From Nitrospira sp. (GTDB taxonomy: Bacteria; Nitrospirota; Nitrospiria; Nitrospirales; Nitrospiraceae): DNA of 64,000 bases. Position numbers and translations under genes: made by a program. Positions 49,478 to 58,332 of the stretch are shown piece after piece (position 1 is the first letter of the stretch; the number at the start of each line of letters is the position of its first letter). Under the pieces are notes generated by a model. The model saw only the letters and a program-made list of their open reading frames with translations. It was not told where the DNA came from and did no database searches. The stretch is from NCBI GenBank assembly GCA_019636835.1, contig JAHBWU010000001.1:1-64000 (forward strand). Direction: 5' to 3'.

Positions 49478-50242
49478 GTGAAACAGCTTTTACGCAACAG
49501 TGCGATCGTCCGCTGGGGTGCAGCGTTTCTTGGCCCACACTTCCTTATCAGCCTTGGAGCATTGCCTCGCTATTTCGTGGAATGGAAAACCTATAATAAG
49601 AAGGCTGCTACGCGACAGATTTCTTTCCGAGATTCGTACCCATGCCTTGCCGATCGTGTCGTGGCCACGCCGTTTGATCCACACTATTTCTTTCAGGCTG
49701 CTTGGCTTGCGCGCCGATTGCATGAGAAGAGGCCTTCTCTCCACGTCGATGTCGGGTCCAGCGCGATGATGATCAACGTGTTGAGCGCCGACGTGAAAAC
49801 CGTGTTTGTCGACTATCGTCCTCTTCGCGTGCGTCTCTCTAATCTCAGTTCCCTTGCCGGCGATATTGTGCGGCTGCCTTTTCAAGAAGGCAGCATCACC
49901 TCATTGTCGTGCCTTCATGTTCTCGAACATATAGGACTTGGTCGATATGGGGACCCCATCAATCCGGATGGGAGCCTTCTGGCTGCTGCGGAGCTTCAGC
50001 GCGTATTGAAGCCTGGCGGTACGCTCTTCCTATCGGTACCGGTCGGACGCGAGCGGGTGTGTTTCAATGCGCATCGAGTATTTTCGTCGAATGCGATAAG
50101 GGATTTCTTCCAGGAACTTCATCTCAAAACTTTTTCCCTTGTGGACGATGCCGGACGGTTCAACGAGGATGTTCCGCCGGAAACTGCCGCCAATCTTGAG
50201 TATGGATGCGGTCTTTTCGAATTTGTGAAGGTACGTGAGTAA
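49478..50242 (+). CDS. DUF268/methyltransferase-like protein
   Basis: The 254-residue protein starts at GTG 49478. It has DVGSSAMMINVLSADVKTVF in place of the classical methyltransferase motif I, then ITSLSCLHVLEHIGLGRYGD and AELQRVLKPGGTLFLSVPVG, and HRVFSSNAIRDFFQ near 205. These are DUF268 hallmarks. DUF268 proteins occur in glycan loci and may be methyltransferases with an altered SAM site. The stop codon at 50240-50242 falls inside a 90-base stretch that copies the start of the gene at 50989. Confidence 0.85.
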   Translation: MKQLLRNSAIVRWGAAFLGPHFLISLGALPRYFVEWKTYNKKAATRQISFRDSYPCLADRVVATPFDPHYFFQAAWLARRLHEKRPSLHVDVGSSAMMINVLSADVKTVFVDYRPLRVRLSNLSSLAGDIVRLPFQEGSITSLSCLHVLEHIGLGRYGDPINPDGSLLAAAELQRVLKPGGTLFLSVPVGRERVCFNAHRVFSSNAIRDFFQELHLKTFSLVDDAGRFNEDVPPETAANLEYGCGLFEFVKVRE

Positions 50243-50322
50243 CGATCTACGGGCCTGGCCGGCTCAGAGTGAACTGTTCGCCTATAACGTCGTGCGGCGC
50301 GATCGTCGGATCGCGCAACAGG
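50233..50322 (+). pseudogene. Orphan duplicate of the 5' end of the methyltransferase gene at 50989
   Basis: By my alignment 81 of 90 bases match 51002-51091. The copy keeps the reading frame (LRAWPAQSELFAYNVVRRD) from its own ACGTGAGTAAC start region to CAACAGG, then meets TGA at 50331. The remainder of the gene is missing. It overlaps the DUF268 stop and, with the real gene start, brackets the 50356-50985 gene as a direct repeat. Confidence 0.8.
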
Positions 50323-50355
50323 TGGCGGGTTGATGAGCGATTATATGGGAGCCTT

Positions 50356-50985
50356 ATGAGGCAGCGCTTCAAGAAAATTCTTCATGATTCTATAGTTTAT
50401 GACTGGATCAATGGGATCAGAAAGCGGCAGGAATGGTGGCTCTGGCGACGTGGACGACTAAATCATATACCGCATTATTTAAAGCGGGATATTCTTCGGC
50501 GCTACGCGCGGACGTATGGGCTAAGGTCTTTTGTAGAGACCGGGACATACTTCGGTGAAATGGTAGATGCTCTGAAGGGTGAGTTTGAGCAAATCCAATC
50601 CATTGAGCTCAATGACTTTCTCTTTGAGCGGGCGAAACGCCGGTTTATGAGCTACTCGCATATCAGGATTCTCCATGGAAATAGCGCATCAATGTTGCCG
50701 CTCGCACTGTCATCAGTTGATCGACCAACATTGTTCTGGTTGGATGCTCATTATTCTGGTGGCATTACAGCCCGTGGTGATCAGCAATCGCCGATACTTC
50801 TTGAGCTCGATCATATTTTCCATCACCCGATACGAGGGCATGTGATTGTCATTGATGATGCGAGGCTCTTCGGTACGGATGTGGCTTATCCGACCCTTGA
50901 ACAGTTGCAACATTTTATCGACGCACAATCCTGTTCTCGAAAACTTGAGGTCATTGATGATGCCATCCGAATTTACGAAGTCTAG
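50356..50985 (+). CDS. Putative SAM-methyltransferase-like protein, inserted gene
   Basis: From ATG 50356 the protein has 209 residues (MRQRFKKILHDSIVYDWING). It has a SAM-binding-like SFVETGTYFGEMVDALKGE near residue 60 and FWLDAHYSGGITARGDQQSP near 137, a pattern seen in small glycan-locus proteins of uncertain function. The open frame runs further upstream only through the duplicated methyltransferase fragment. It is flanked by 90-base direct repeats (50233-50322 and 51002-51091), so it appears to have been inserted between the DUF268 gene and its original downstream neighbour. Confidence 0.72.
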   Translation: MRQRFKKILHDSIVYDWINGIRKRQEWWLWRRGRLNHIPHYLKRDILRRYARTYGLRSFVETGTYFGEMVDALKGEFEQIQSIELNDFLFERAKRRFMSYSHIRILHGNSASMLPLALSSVDRPTLFWLDAHYSGGITARGDQQSPILLELDHIFHHPIRGHVIVIDDARLFGTDVAYPTLEQLQHFIDAQSCSRKLEVIDDAIRIYEV

Positions 50986-50988
50986 CGC

Positions 50989-51756
50989 GTGGGCGTTGGG
51001 CACGTGATTAGCGGTCTACGGGGCTGGTTGGCTCAGAGTGAACTGTTCGCCTATAACGCCGTTCGGCGCGATCGTTGGATCGCGCAACAGGCGTCGCTGG
51101 TACCGAGTGGGACGAGAGTGCTGGATGTTGGTGCCGGCTCCTGCCCGTATCGTGCGCTGTTTGCGCACTGCGACTATCGTACTCAGGACCTCAAACCGTT
51201 GCGAGGCGACCAGCTTCGATATGGCGGTTATGGGGCACTTGACTTCGTGTCGGACGTGACGGCCATCCCGGTTCCTGACGGCAGCTTTGGGATGGTGCTC
51301 TGCACGGAGGTGCTGGAGCATCATCCAGAGCCTATCCGAGTGGTCCACGAATTGGCGAGGATTCTTCAGCCGGGAGGAACACTCGTTCTCACCGCGCCGC
51401 TTGGATCAGGAATTCATCAAGAGCCCTACCATTACTACGGCGGCTATACACCCTGGTGGTACGAGCGCTTCCTCAAGGCAGCTGGATTTGAGCAGATTAA
51501 TATTGAACCGAACGAAGGATCGTTCCGATTTTTCGGGCAGGAATCATTGAGGTTCATTCAAGCGACCGGTCCGTTGAGTGCGAGTCTTCCGCTGAGGATC
51601 AGGCTGATCTGGTTACCGATGTGGATCGTGCTGTTTCCTATCCTCGGGTTGGTCGTGCCGGTGTTATGCAAATGGCTGGACAGATTCGACCGTGAGCGGC
51701 GCTTTACGGTCGGCTACCATGTCACGGCGCGGCGGGCAAGCCCACATTATTCATGA
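50989..51756 (+). CDS. Class I SAM-dependent methyltransferase
   Basis: The 255-residue protein has motif I RVLDVGAGSCPYRALFAHC near residue 45, FGMVLCTEVLEHHPEPIRVV, LQPGGTLVLTAPLGSG, and YYGGYTPWWYERFLKAAGF. A C-terminal hydrophobic stretch (about 215-235) may be a membrane anchor. Start codons GTG 50989 and GTG 51004 are both possible; the duplicated fragment favours a start near 51004. Its stop TGA lies in the terminal inverted repeat of element copy B, so the last few codons (SPHYS) come from the repeat. Confidence 0.88.
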   Translation: MGVGHVISGLRGWLAQSELFAYNAVRRDRWIAQQASLVPSGTRVLDVGAGSCPYRALFAHCDYRTQDLKPLRGDQLRYGGYGALDFVSDVTAIPVPDGSFGMVLCTEVLEHHPEPIRVVHELARILQPGGTLVLTAPLGSGIHQEPYHYYGGYTPWWYERFLKAAGFEQINIEPNEGSFRFFGQESLRFIQATGPLSASLPLRIRLIWLPMWIVLFPILGLVVPVLCKWLDRFDRERRFTVGYHVTARRASPHYS

Positions 51757-51953
51757 CAGTTCGTTGCGAACTTGCGGAGTCGCCAAGCGAGACGGGCGCG
51801 CGGAGCCGCGAGGAAGGGAGGCAGACTTGAAACAGTCTGTTGACCGCCCAAGCGGCGAGCCTGCCCGCCAACATGCCGTCGAAGCCGCATGTTGGTTAGT
51901 CGCAGCAGCGAATCCACAATTGCAGCAGAAGTGTTCATGAATACTGTGGGCTA
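51738..51953. repeat. 216-bp structured terminal-inverted-repeat element, copy B
   Basis: The ends AAGCCCACATTATTCATGA (51738-51756) and TCATGAATACTGTGGGCTA (51935-51953) pair as inverted repeats. Relative to copy A (33590-33804) it lies in the opposite orientation. Hairpins at the matching places are CAGACT-TGAAAC-AGTCTG (51822-51839) and CCAACATGC/GCATGTTGG (51868-51876 with 51887-51895). The stem sequences differ from copy A but remain paired. Confidence 0.85.
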
Positions 51954-51968
51954 AGTCGTCGTGATGTC

Positions 51969-53171
51969 ATGAAAATCTTGTGCGTATTGGGAGAGCATGC
52001 CTACGGCGACCCTGTGCGAGGAGAAGGCCCTGAGTATGCGAACTTTCTTCCTGCCTTGCGCCGTTTTGGGCATCAGGTCCACTTCTTCGAGTCGTTGTCC
52101 CGCAAACCGTACGATGATTTTTCTCGCCTAAATCATGCGTTGTTGAAACGTGTGGAGGAGACGAGCCCGGATGTCGTTTTCTGCGTTCTGATGCAATATG
52201 AGGTTTGGATCGAGACCGTCCGAATCATCCGAAACAGTGGCGCCTGGGTTATCAATTGGTCGACGGATGATTCCTGGAAGTATCCGATGTTTTCCAAGCT
52301 GATTGGTTCGGAATTCGATCTCTTCGTCACGACCTATCCGCAGATGGTCGAACGCTACCATCAGGACGGTATCAATTCGGTCTGCCTATCTCAGTGGGCG
52401 GCCAATGCTGATACCTTGATGTCCCCTCTGCCTGCTTCGGCCTGCCGCTATCCCGTGAGCTTTGTCGGCGCAGCGTATGGGAATCGTCGAGCCATGATCA
52501 CCAGGCTTCGTCACGAAGGCATTGCGGTCGCTTGTTTCGGCTATGGATGGCCGGAAGGTCCGGTCGAGACCAAGCGGATGGGTGAAATCTTTCGCGAATC
52601 GCAGATCAGCCTCAATTTCAGCGATGGAGCGCACGGTCGTTCTGATCCTGCAAGTCGACAGATCAAAGCGCGTATCTTCGAAGTGCCGGGATATGGAGGC
52701 TGTCTCCTGACTGAAAAGGCCCCGAACCTCGATCGGTATTTCCACATCGGGGAAGAAGTGCTGACATTCGAAGGAACCGACGAGATGGTCGAACAGGTCA
52801 AATCGCTGCTCTCTCGTCCTGAGCGAAGGGATGAAATTTCGCGACGCGCCTTTGACCGAGTACGACGTGACCATACCTATGAACGACGCTTCGAGGAGTT
52901 GCTGCGAGAGCTTACCCAACGTATTCCACGTCGATCCCGAACTTCCATCAACTGGGGTGCATTCGAAGTCGCTGCACAGAGCCACCACACCGGACCGGCC
53001 CTTCGGATGATTCGATCCCTGTTGGTGTTCGTCGCGTCCTTGGTTTGGGGAAAAAGCCGCGGCCCGCGAGCTGCGCGTCGCTTAGCCTTCGAGTTGTCCT
53101 GGCGTCTGCGGGGAGCCTGGACCTATACTGCCGCCGGCTGGCCCGGCCGGATATTTTACAGGGAAAGTTGA
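51969..53171 (+). CDS. CgeB-like glycosyltransferase
   Basis: The 400-residue protein starts KILCVLGEHAYGDPVRGEGP and contains FVGAAYGNRRAMITRLRHEG near residue 158, GYGWPEG, SLNFSDGAHG and RIFEVPGYGGCLLTEKAPNL near 235, followed by YFHIGEEVLTFEG. This is the CgeB/DUF3880 type of GT-B transferase, which is frequent in surface-glycan clusters. The C-terminal 60 residues are basic and amphipathic. It starts 15 bases after repeat element copy B. The donor is unknown. Confidence 0.85.
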   Translation: MKILCVLGEHAYGDPVRGEGPEYANFLPALRRFGHQVHFFESLSRKPYDDFSRLNHALLKRVEETSPDVVFCVLMQYEVWIETVRIIRNSGAWVINWSTDDSWKYPMFSKLIGSEFDLFVTTYPQMVERYHQDGINSVCLSQWAANADTLMSPLPASACRYPVSFVGAAYGNRRAMITRLRHEGIAVACFGYGWPEGPVETKRMGEIFRESQISLNFSDGAHGRSDPASRQIKARIFEVPGYGGCLLTEKAPNLDRYFHIGEEVLTFEGTDEMVEQVKSLLSRPERRDEISRRAFDRVRRDHTYERRFEELLRELTQRIPRRSRTSINWGAFEVAAQSHHTGPALRMIRSLLVFVASLVWGKSRGPRAARRLAFELSWRLRGAWTYTAAGWPGRIFYRES

Positions 53172-54059
53172 TTGAACGCGCCTCTGGTCACTGTTGCGAT
53201 GTCGGCCTACAACGCGTCCGAGACGATTGGCCTTGCGTTGCGGTCGATTCTGACCCAAACGTATCAAAACTGGGAATTGATTCTCATCGACGATGGCTCG
53301 ACTGATCAGACACGAGAGATTGTATCCTGCATTCAGGATTCCAGAGTTCGCTTCATTCAAGAGCCATCGGGGAATATGGGTCTCGCTTCACGGTTGAATC
53401 AATGTGTGCGCCTCGCGAGGGGACGGTATATCGCCAGAATGGATGCCGACGACGTGGCGTATCCTCAGCGTCTTGAACGTCAGGTTCAGTTCCTTGAAGA
53501 GCATCGTGACATTGATCTGCTGGGAACCGGCGCCGTGATTTTCAGGGGAGAAGGCGAGATCATCGGCTGCTACCCGACGGCAAGCTCACACGAGGCTATT
53601 TGCCGACGACCGTGGTGGGGCTTTCCGCTTGCCCACCCTACGTGGATGGGTAAACGGACCTGGTTCTTATCTCATCCCTATTCCGACGAAGATACTCGGT
53701 GCGAAGATCAAGCACTCCTTCTTCAAAGTTTTTCTCACAGTCGCTTTGCGGCGTTGGAGGAAGTCCTCTTGGGCTACCGTATGGCTGAAATCGAAGCGGG
53801 AAAATTGGGCCGTGGTCGGCTCAACTATTGTCGACGCTTAGTCGCGAGAGCCAAGGACCTGTCCTCATTGAAGTGGGCGATGATGGGTTTTGGCGTGCAT
53901 AGTGTCGCTTTTGCAAGAGACGTGGTCCTTCAGTTTGGTCGCACCGTTGGGAGCCGATCCCGCAGTTCTTGGGGCGCTGCGGGCCAAGCAGAAAGAGACC
54001 AGTGGCAATCGGTGTGGGTCGAGTTGGTCCGCGACCATAGGGTCCTCACGCATGCCTGA
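53172..54059 (+). CDS. Glycosyltransferase family 2
   Basis: The 295-residue protein starts at TTG 53172, right after the preceding stop. The GT-A core shows VTVAMSAYNASETIGLALRS, WELILIDDGSTDQTREIV near residue 38 and ARGRYIARMDADDVAYPQRL near 77 with the DAD metal/donor motif. ADDVA followed by RLERQVQFLEEH is typical for GT2 enzymes of O-antigen loci. The sugar specificity cannot be inferred. It lies ahead of asnB in the same run. Confidence 0.88.
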   Translation: MNAPLVTVAMSAYNASETIGLALRSILTQTYQNWELILIDDGSTDQTREIVSCIQDSRVRFIQEPSGNMGLASRLNQCVRLARGRYIARMDADDVAYPQRLERQVQFLEEHRDIDLLGTGAVIFRGEGEIIGCYPTASSHEAICRRPWWGFPLAHPTWMGKRTWFLSHPYSDEDTRCEDQALLLQSFSHSRFAALEEVLLGYRMAEIEAGKLGRGRLNYCRRLVARAKDLSSLKWAMMGFGVHSVAFARDVVLQFGRTVGSRSRSSWGAAGQAERDQWQSVWVELVRDHRVLTHA

Positions 54060-54083
54060 CCATTCAATTCGTTCGGTACGCTG

Positions 54084-56051
54084 ATGTGCGGCATTGCCGG
54101 AATGATGTCCTATCGGGGTGCTGATCTCAGCCGTATTGTTTCGGGGATGGTCAAGATGATTCGTTATCGTGGGCCAGACAATTCAGGAGTGTGGTGCGAT
54201 GCCGACTACGGGCTTGGCCTTGGTCATGCCCGCCTGTCGATTCTGGATCTGTCTCCCGCCGGCCATCAACCCATGGAGTCGGCTTCCGGTCGATATGTCA
54301 TCGTATTCAACGGTGAAATCTACAATCATTTGGAACTCCGAGAACAGCTTACGGATCTACCATGGCGCGGGCATTCGGACACCGAGACGCTGTTGGCGGC
54401 TTTCGAAACCTGGGGTGTGGAAAAAGCGCTTCAGGCCACCGTTGGGATGTTTGCGTTGGCTCTATGGGATCGCGTTGAGCGGCGCCTAGTCCTGGCTCGT
54501 GATCGGATCGGAGAGAAGCCGCTCTACTATGGGTGGTCCAATGGGACGTTTCTCTTTGCCTCGGAGCTGAAAGCATTGGAAGTCTACCCGGACTGGCACG
54601 GTGAAATCGATCGCGGTGCCCTGGCCTTGTTCATGCGGTATGCCTATGTGCCCTTACCGCACTCGATCTATACAGGGATTCGAAAGCTCTTACCTGGAAC
54701 GTATGCCACGATTTCTCCCACATGCGCGGCAGGCTACTGGCCTGAACCCACACCCTATTGGTCTGCGCCGGCGGTTGCGAGACAAGCCGGCCTATGTGAT
54801 TGGACCGATAGCATGGCTGCGGAAGAGTTGGACCGGTTATTGAGTGGCGCAGTCAAAGGACAAATGGTTGCCGATGTGCCTCTCGGCGCGCTTCTCTCGG
54901 GCGGGATCGATTCTTCGACCGTGGTGGCGCTGATGCAGGCGCACTCATCTCGTCCGGTGAAGACCTTCACGATAGGTTTCCGTGAGGATGACTACAATGA
55001 AGCGCCTGGAGCGAAGGCCGTCGCTGAACACCTGGGAACAGACCATACCGAATTCTATGTGAGTCCGACCGATGCTTTGGCGGTGATTCCACACCTGCCG
55101 TCGATGTATGACGAACCATTCGGAGATTCCTCCGCTATTCCCACCCATCTTGTCGCGAGATTGGCCAAGCAACAGGTTACGGTCGCGCTTTCCGGGGATG
55201 GGGGTGACGAGTTATTCGGGGGCTACAATCGGTATTCCTGGGGAAGCTCGATCTGGCGTCGAATCTCGCGAGTGCCCGCTCGCATGAGGACGATGGCGGC
55301 ATCCGCCCTGACCCTGCTGTCGCCCGAGCAGTGGGATCGGTGCGGTAAGATACTGAGGCCGGGGCTTCCAGCTCCCCTCCATATGACGACCTTTGGGGAG
55401 AAGGTTCATAAACTTGCCGCAGTCCTGGATTCGGATAGCCGGACGGAATTGTATCGGCGACTCCGGTCGCTTCAACGAGAGACCGTTTCTTTAGTCATTG
55501 GCGCCCAGGAGAAGCCGACCTGGGCCGACGTTCAAGCGCAACAGCTGTGGGATGGAGATTTCAGCGAAGCGATGATGCTTCACGATTTGGTCGGGTATTT
55601 GACCGACGATATCTTGGCCAAGGTCGATCGGGCCGCGATGGCGATCAGCCTGGAAACACGGATGCCTCTGCTGGACCATCGCGTCGTGGAGTTTTCTTGG
55701 AGTCTTCCTCTTTCGATGAAGATCAAGGCGGAAAGCCAGGGGAAATGGCTGCTCCGACAAGTGCTGTATCGCTATGTCCCAAAGCATCTGGTTGAACGAC
55801 CTAAGATGGGCTTCGGCGTTCCGCTGGACTCGTGGCTCCGAAGCAGCTTGAGGGACTGGGCCGAGGCGTTGTTGGAAGAGTCGCGGCTCAAGCGTGAAGG
55901 CTATTTCGATCCGGGTCCGATCCGAGCAAAATGGCAGGAGCATCTCTCGGGTCGGCGCAATTGGCAGTATTGGCTCTGGAACGTATTGATGTTTCAAGTC
56001 TGGGTGAATGCTCATGCGCGATCGGCCTCGCCTGCTGTACCTTATCACTGA
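54084..56051 (+). CDS. asnB: Asparagine synthase, glutamine-hydrolysing (AsnB-like)
   Basis: The 655-residue protein has the N-terminal class II amidotransferase domain with catalytic Cys2 (MCGIAGMMSYRG) and FNGEIYNH, then the synthase domain with the ATP PP-loop LLSGGIDSSTVVALM near residue 271 and SGDGGDELFGGYNRY near 371. True AsnB converts aspartate to asparagine, but copies in exopolysaccharide and O-antigen loci are common and may amidate sugar acids such as uronic acids. Length fits this long group (about 630-660). The overlap with the next GT4 gene shows it belongs to the glycan operon. Confidence 0.92.
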   Translation: MCGIAGMMSYRGADLSRIVSGMVKMIRYRGPDNSGVWCDADYGLGLGHARLSILDLSPAGHQPMESASGRYVIVFNGEIYNHLELREQLTDLPWRGHSDTETLLAAFETWGVEKALQATVGMFALALWDRVERRLVLARDRIGEKPLYYGWSNGTFLFASELKALEVYPDWHGEIDRGALALFMRYAYVPLPHSIYTGIRKLLPGTYATISPTCAAGYWPEPTPYWSAPAVARQAGLCDWTDSMAAEELDRLLSGAVKGQMVADVPLGALLSGGIDSSTVVALMQAHSSRPVKTFTIGFREDDYNEAPGAKAVAEHLGTDHTEFYVSPTDALAVIPHLPSMYDEPFGDSSAIPTHLVARLAKQQVTVALSGDGGDELFGGYNRYSWGSSIWRRISRVPARMRTMAASALTLLSPEQWDRCGKILRPGLPAPLHMTTFGEKVHKLAAVLDSDSRTELYRRLRSLQRETVSLVIGAQEKPTWADVQAQQLWDGDFSEAMMLHDLVGYLTDDILAKVDRAAMAISLETRMPLLDHRVVEFSWSLPLSMKIKAESQGKWLLRQVLYRYVPKHLVERPKMGFGVPLDSWLRSSLRDWAEALLEESRLKREGYFDPGPIRAKWQEHLSGRRNWQYWLWNVLMFQVWVNAHARSASPAVPYH

Positions 56052-57171
56052 AGACTGGTATTTCTGGTCCCACCGTGTCGATCTGGCACGAGCCGCGCGG
56101 GGAGCGGGCTATGATGTTGTCGTGGCCACTCGCGTGACTGATCACGGAGAGCGAATCCGAGGAGAAGGGTTCCAGCTTGAGCCGCTGGAGATGGTCCGTC
56201 GGAGCCGCAATCCTTTCCGTGAGGTGGCCGCTGTCGCAGAACTCGTGCGATTGTATCGGCGCGTCAGACCCGATGTCGTTCACCATGTGGCCATGAAGCC
56301 GATCCTGTACGGATCCGTGGCTGCATGGTTTACCCGGGTCCCGGCGGTCATCAACGCATTCGCCGGCCTCGGGTATACCTTCATGGACGGACGGAACCGG
56401 CTGTTACGCTGGGGCATGAAGACGGCGTTAAGAACCGTTCTCAGTTTGGGTCATTCGGTCGTTCTGGTCCAGAATCACGACGATCAGGACCGACTCGTCG
56501 GAGAGGGTGTGACTCCTGCTTCTCGAACGAGAATGATTGCCGGGTCCGGCATCGATGTTGCGGTGTATGCCGTGCAGCCGCAGCCGTCCGGTGTCCCGAT
56601 TGTTGTTCTGCCTGCGCGCATGCTCTGGGACAAAGGCGTCGGGGAATTTGTAGAGGCTGCCAGACAGTTGAAGCGAAAAGACGTCCATGCCCGGTTCATT
56701 CTTGTCGGTCGACGGGATGAACATAACCCTGCGGCTATTCCGGAAATTCGCCTGAAGGAGTGGATGCAGGAGGGGGTGGTCGAGTGGTGGGGACATCGAG
56801 AGGATATGCCGGCTGTCTATGCAGCGGCCATGCTCGTCGTGCTGCCCTCGTATAGAGAAGGGCTTCCCAAAGTGCTGTTGGAAGCGGCGGCCTGTGGCAG
56901 GGCTATGGTGGCCACGGATGTTCCCGGCTGTCGAGAGATTGTGCGTGATCGGTTTAACGGGTTGCTGGTTTCCCCTAAAGATTCCGTGTCGTTGGCGGCG
57001 GCTATCGACGAGCTGCTGTCTGATCATCACATGAGGGAAGTTATGGGGCAACGAAGCCGGACCCGTGTTATGGCGGAATGGTCCGGCCACCGGATCGCCG
57101 AACAGGTCCTTAACCTCTACCAGGACATGGTGAAGGTCTCGGCCATCGATGGTTCTCATGGATTCGCATGA
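56008..57171 (+). CDS. Glycosyltransferase family 4 (O-antigen type)
   Basis: The 387-residue protein has a GT-B fold: LLYLITEDWYFWSHRVDLAR at the N-terminus, VVHHVAMKPILYGSVAAWFT near residue 92, and in the donor domain VVLPARMLWDKGVGEFVEAA near 198 and VLPSYREGLPKVLLEAAACG near 278 with the EGLPK-type E(X7)E motif. It resembles WbpU/CapM-like enzymes that extend undecaprenyl-linked units, often with GalNAc or GlcNAc derivatives. The start overlaps asnB by 44 bases; ATG 56014 is an alternative. Confidence 0.88.
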   Translation: MLMRDRPRLLYLITEDWYFWSHRVDLARAARGAGYDVVVATRVTDHGERIRGEGFQLEPLEMVRRSRNPFREVAAVAELVRLYRRVRPDVVHHVAMKPILYGSVAAWFTRVPAVINAFAGLGYTFMDGRNRLLRWGMKTALRTVLSLGHSVVLVQNHDDQDRLVGEGVTPASRTRMIAGSGIDVAVYAVQPQPSGVPIVVLPARMLWDKGVGEFVEAARQLKRKDVHARFILVGRRDEHNPAAIPEIRLKEWMQEGVVEWWGHREDMPAVYAAAMLVVLPSYREGLPKVLLEAAACGRAMVATDVPGCREIVRDRFNGLLVSPKDSVSLAAAIDELLSDHHMREVMGQRSRTRVMAEWSGHRIAEQVLNLYQDMVKVSAIDGSHGFA

Positions 57172-58193
57172 CTAAAGTGCTGGTAACAGGTGCAGCGGGG
57201 TTTCTGGGATCGGCGCTTGTCGAGAAGCTCTGCCGATCGGACCACCACGTGCGGGTGGTTCTGCATGATTCGACACACCCAATTTCGCGTTCACAGAATG
57301 TCGAGACTGTGACCGCCGACATCCGCGACGCGAAGCAAGTGCAGGAAATAGCGGATGGCTGTGGAGCTATCGTGCATCTGGCGGCGAAGGTCCATGCTAT
57401 TGATGATGCCGGAGCAGGGAAGGACTACGAAGCCGTCAACGTCGAAGGCACGAGACACATCCTTGATGCAGCCGTGAGGTCCGGAGTGAATCGCATTGTG
57501 TTTGCAAGTTCGGTCAAAGTCTTCGGCGAAGAGACAAGCGGGTGTGTCGATGAAACCCAGGTCCCCGATCCCCAGACTGCCTACGGTCGGTCAAAATGGC
57601 AGGCGGAGCAACTGGTTTCGGAGTACGCAGGGCGACATGGCCTCACCGCTGTCTCGCTCCGTCTTCCGATGGTCTATGGTCCGACAAAGAAGGGCAACCT
57701 GTATCGAATGATCGAGGCTATCGACCATGGGAGGTTTCCGGTCTTGCCTCGTCTCTCGACGGCTCGGAGCCTCTTACATGTCGAGAATTTTGTACAGGCT
57801 GTTTTCCTGTGTCTTCGTTCGCCATGTTTTAAGCGGTCGGCGTACATTGTAGCCGATACCGAACCGTATTGCGTGACCGATCTCTACGACTGGTTACGAG
57901 CCGGATTGGGAAAGGCGCCTCCCCGATGGCGAGTGCCCAGTTGGATACTCAAGAGCGGTGCGCGATGCGGCGATGTGCTCCAGGCTATCAGTGGGAGACC
58001 TGCTCCCTTAACGACCGAGCAACTGACAAAGCTTATCGGTTGCGCCTGGTACAGTTCGACGTCCATCACGCATGAATTGGGGTATCACGCCTCGTATTCT
58101 TTTGAGAAAGCGGTCCCTGAGCTGATCGCATTTTATCGTGACGTCGCACGTGCGAGGGGTGAGAGATCGAGTTCTGGTGTCGCTCACGTCTGA
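57168..58193 (+). CDS. NAD-dependent epimerase/dehydratase (WbpV/WbpP-like)
   Basis: The 341-residue extended SDR begins KVLVTGAAGFLGSALVEKL. It has DIRDAKQVQEIADGCGAIVH, FASSVKVFGEE and YGRSKWQAE with the catalytic Tyr and Lys near residue 143. Proteins of this type paired with a WbpL-like transferase usually make the first sugar of the repeat unit, often UDP-N-acetyl-quinovosamine or fucosamine by reducing a 4-keto intermediate. The start overlaps the preceding stop as ATGA. The product is inferred from the partner gene 139 bases downstream. Confidence 0.88.
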   Translation: MTKVLVTGAAGFLGSALVEKLCRSDHHVRVVLHDSTHPISRSQNVETVTADIRDAKQVQEIADGCGAIVHLAAKVHAIDDAGAGKDYEAVNVEGTRHILDAAVRSGVNRIVFASSVKVFGEETSGCVDETQVPDPQTAYGRSKWQAEQLVSEYAGRHGLTAVSLRLPMVYGPTKKGNLYRMIEAIDHGRFPVLPRLSTARSLLHVENFVQAVFLCLRSPCFKRSAYIVADTEPYCVTDLYDWLRAGLGKAPPRWRVPSWILKSGARCGDVLQAISGRPAPLTTEQLTKLIGCAWYSSTSITHELGYHASYSFEKAVPELIAFYRDVARARGERSSSGVAHV

Positions 58194-58332
58194 GTAGGTT
58201 ATGCGACGTCCCCCACGCCGTACCTGTTTCGAAGGCTCGTACGTCTTGATTTCAATATAAAAATGAGTCATAGAGCTTGCCCAAGAGGCAGGCCCGTTTA
58301 GAGTGGCAGCGTAATAAGGGGACAGTGTCAGC

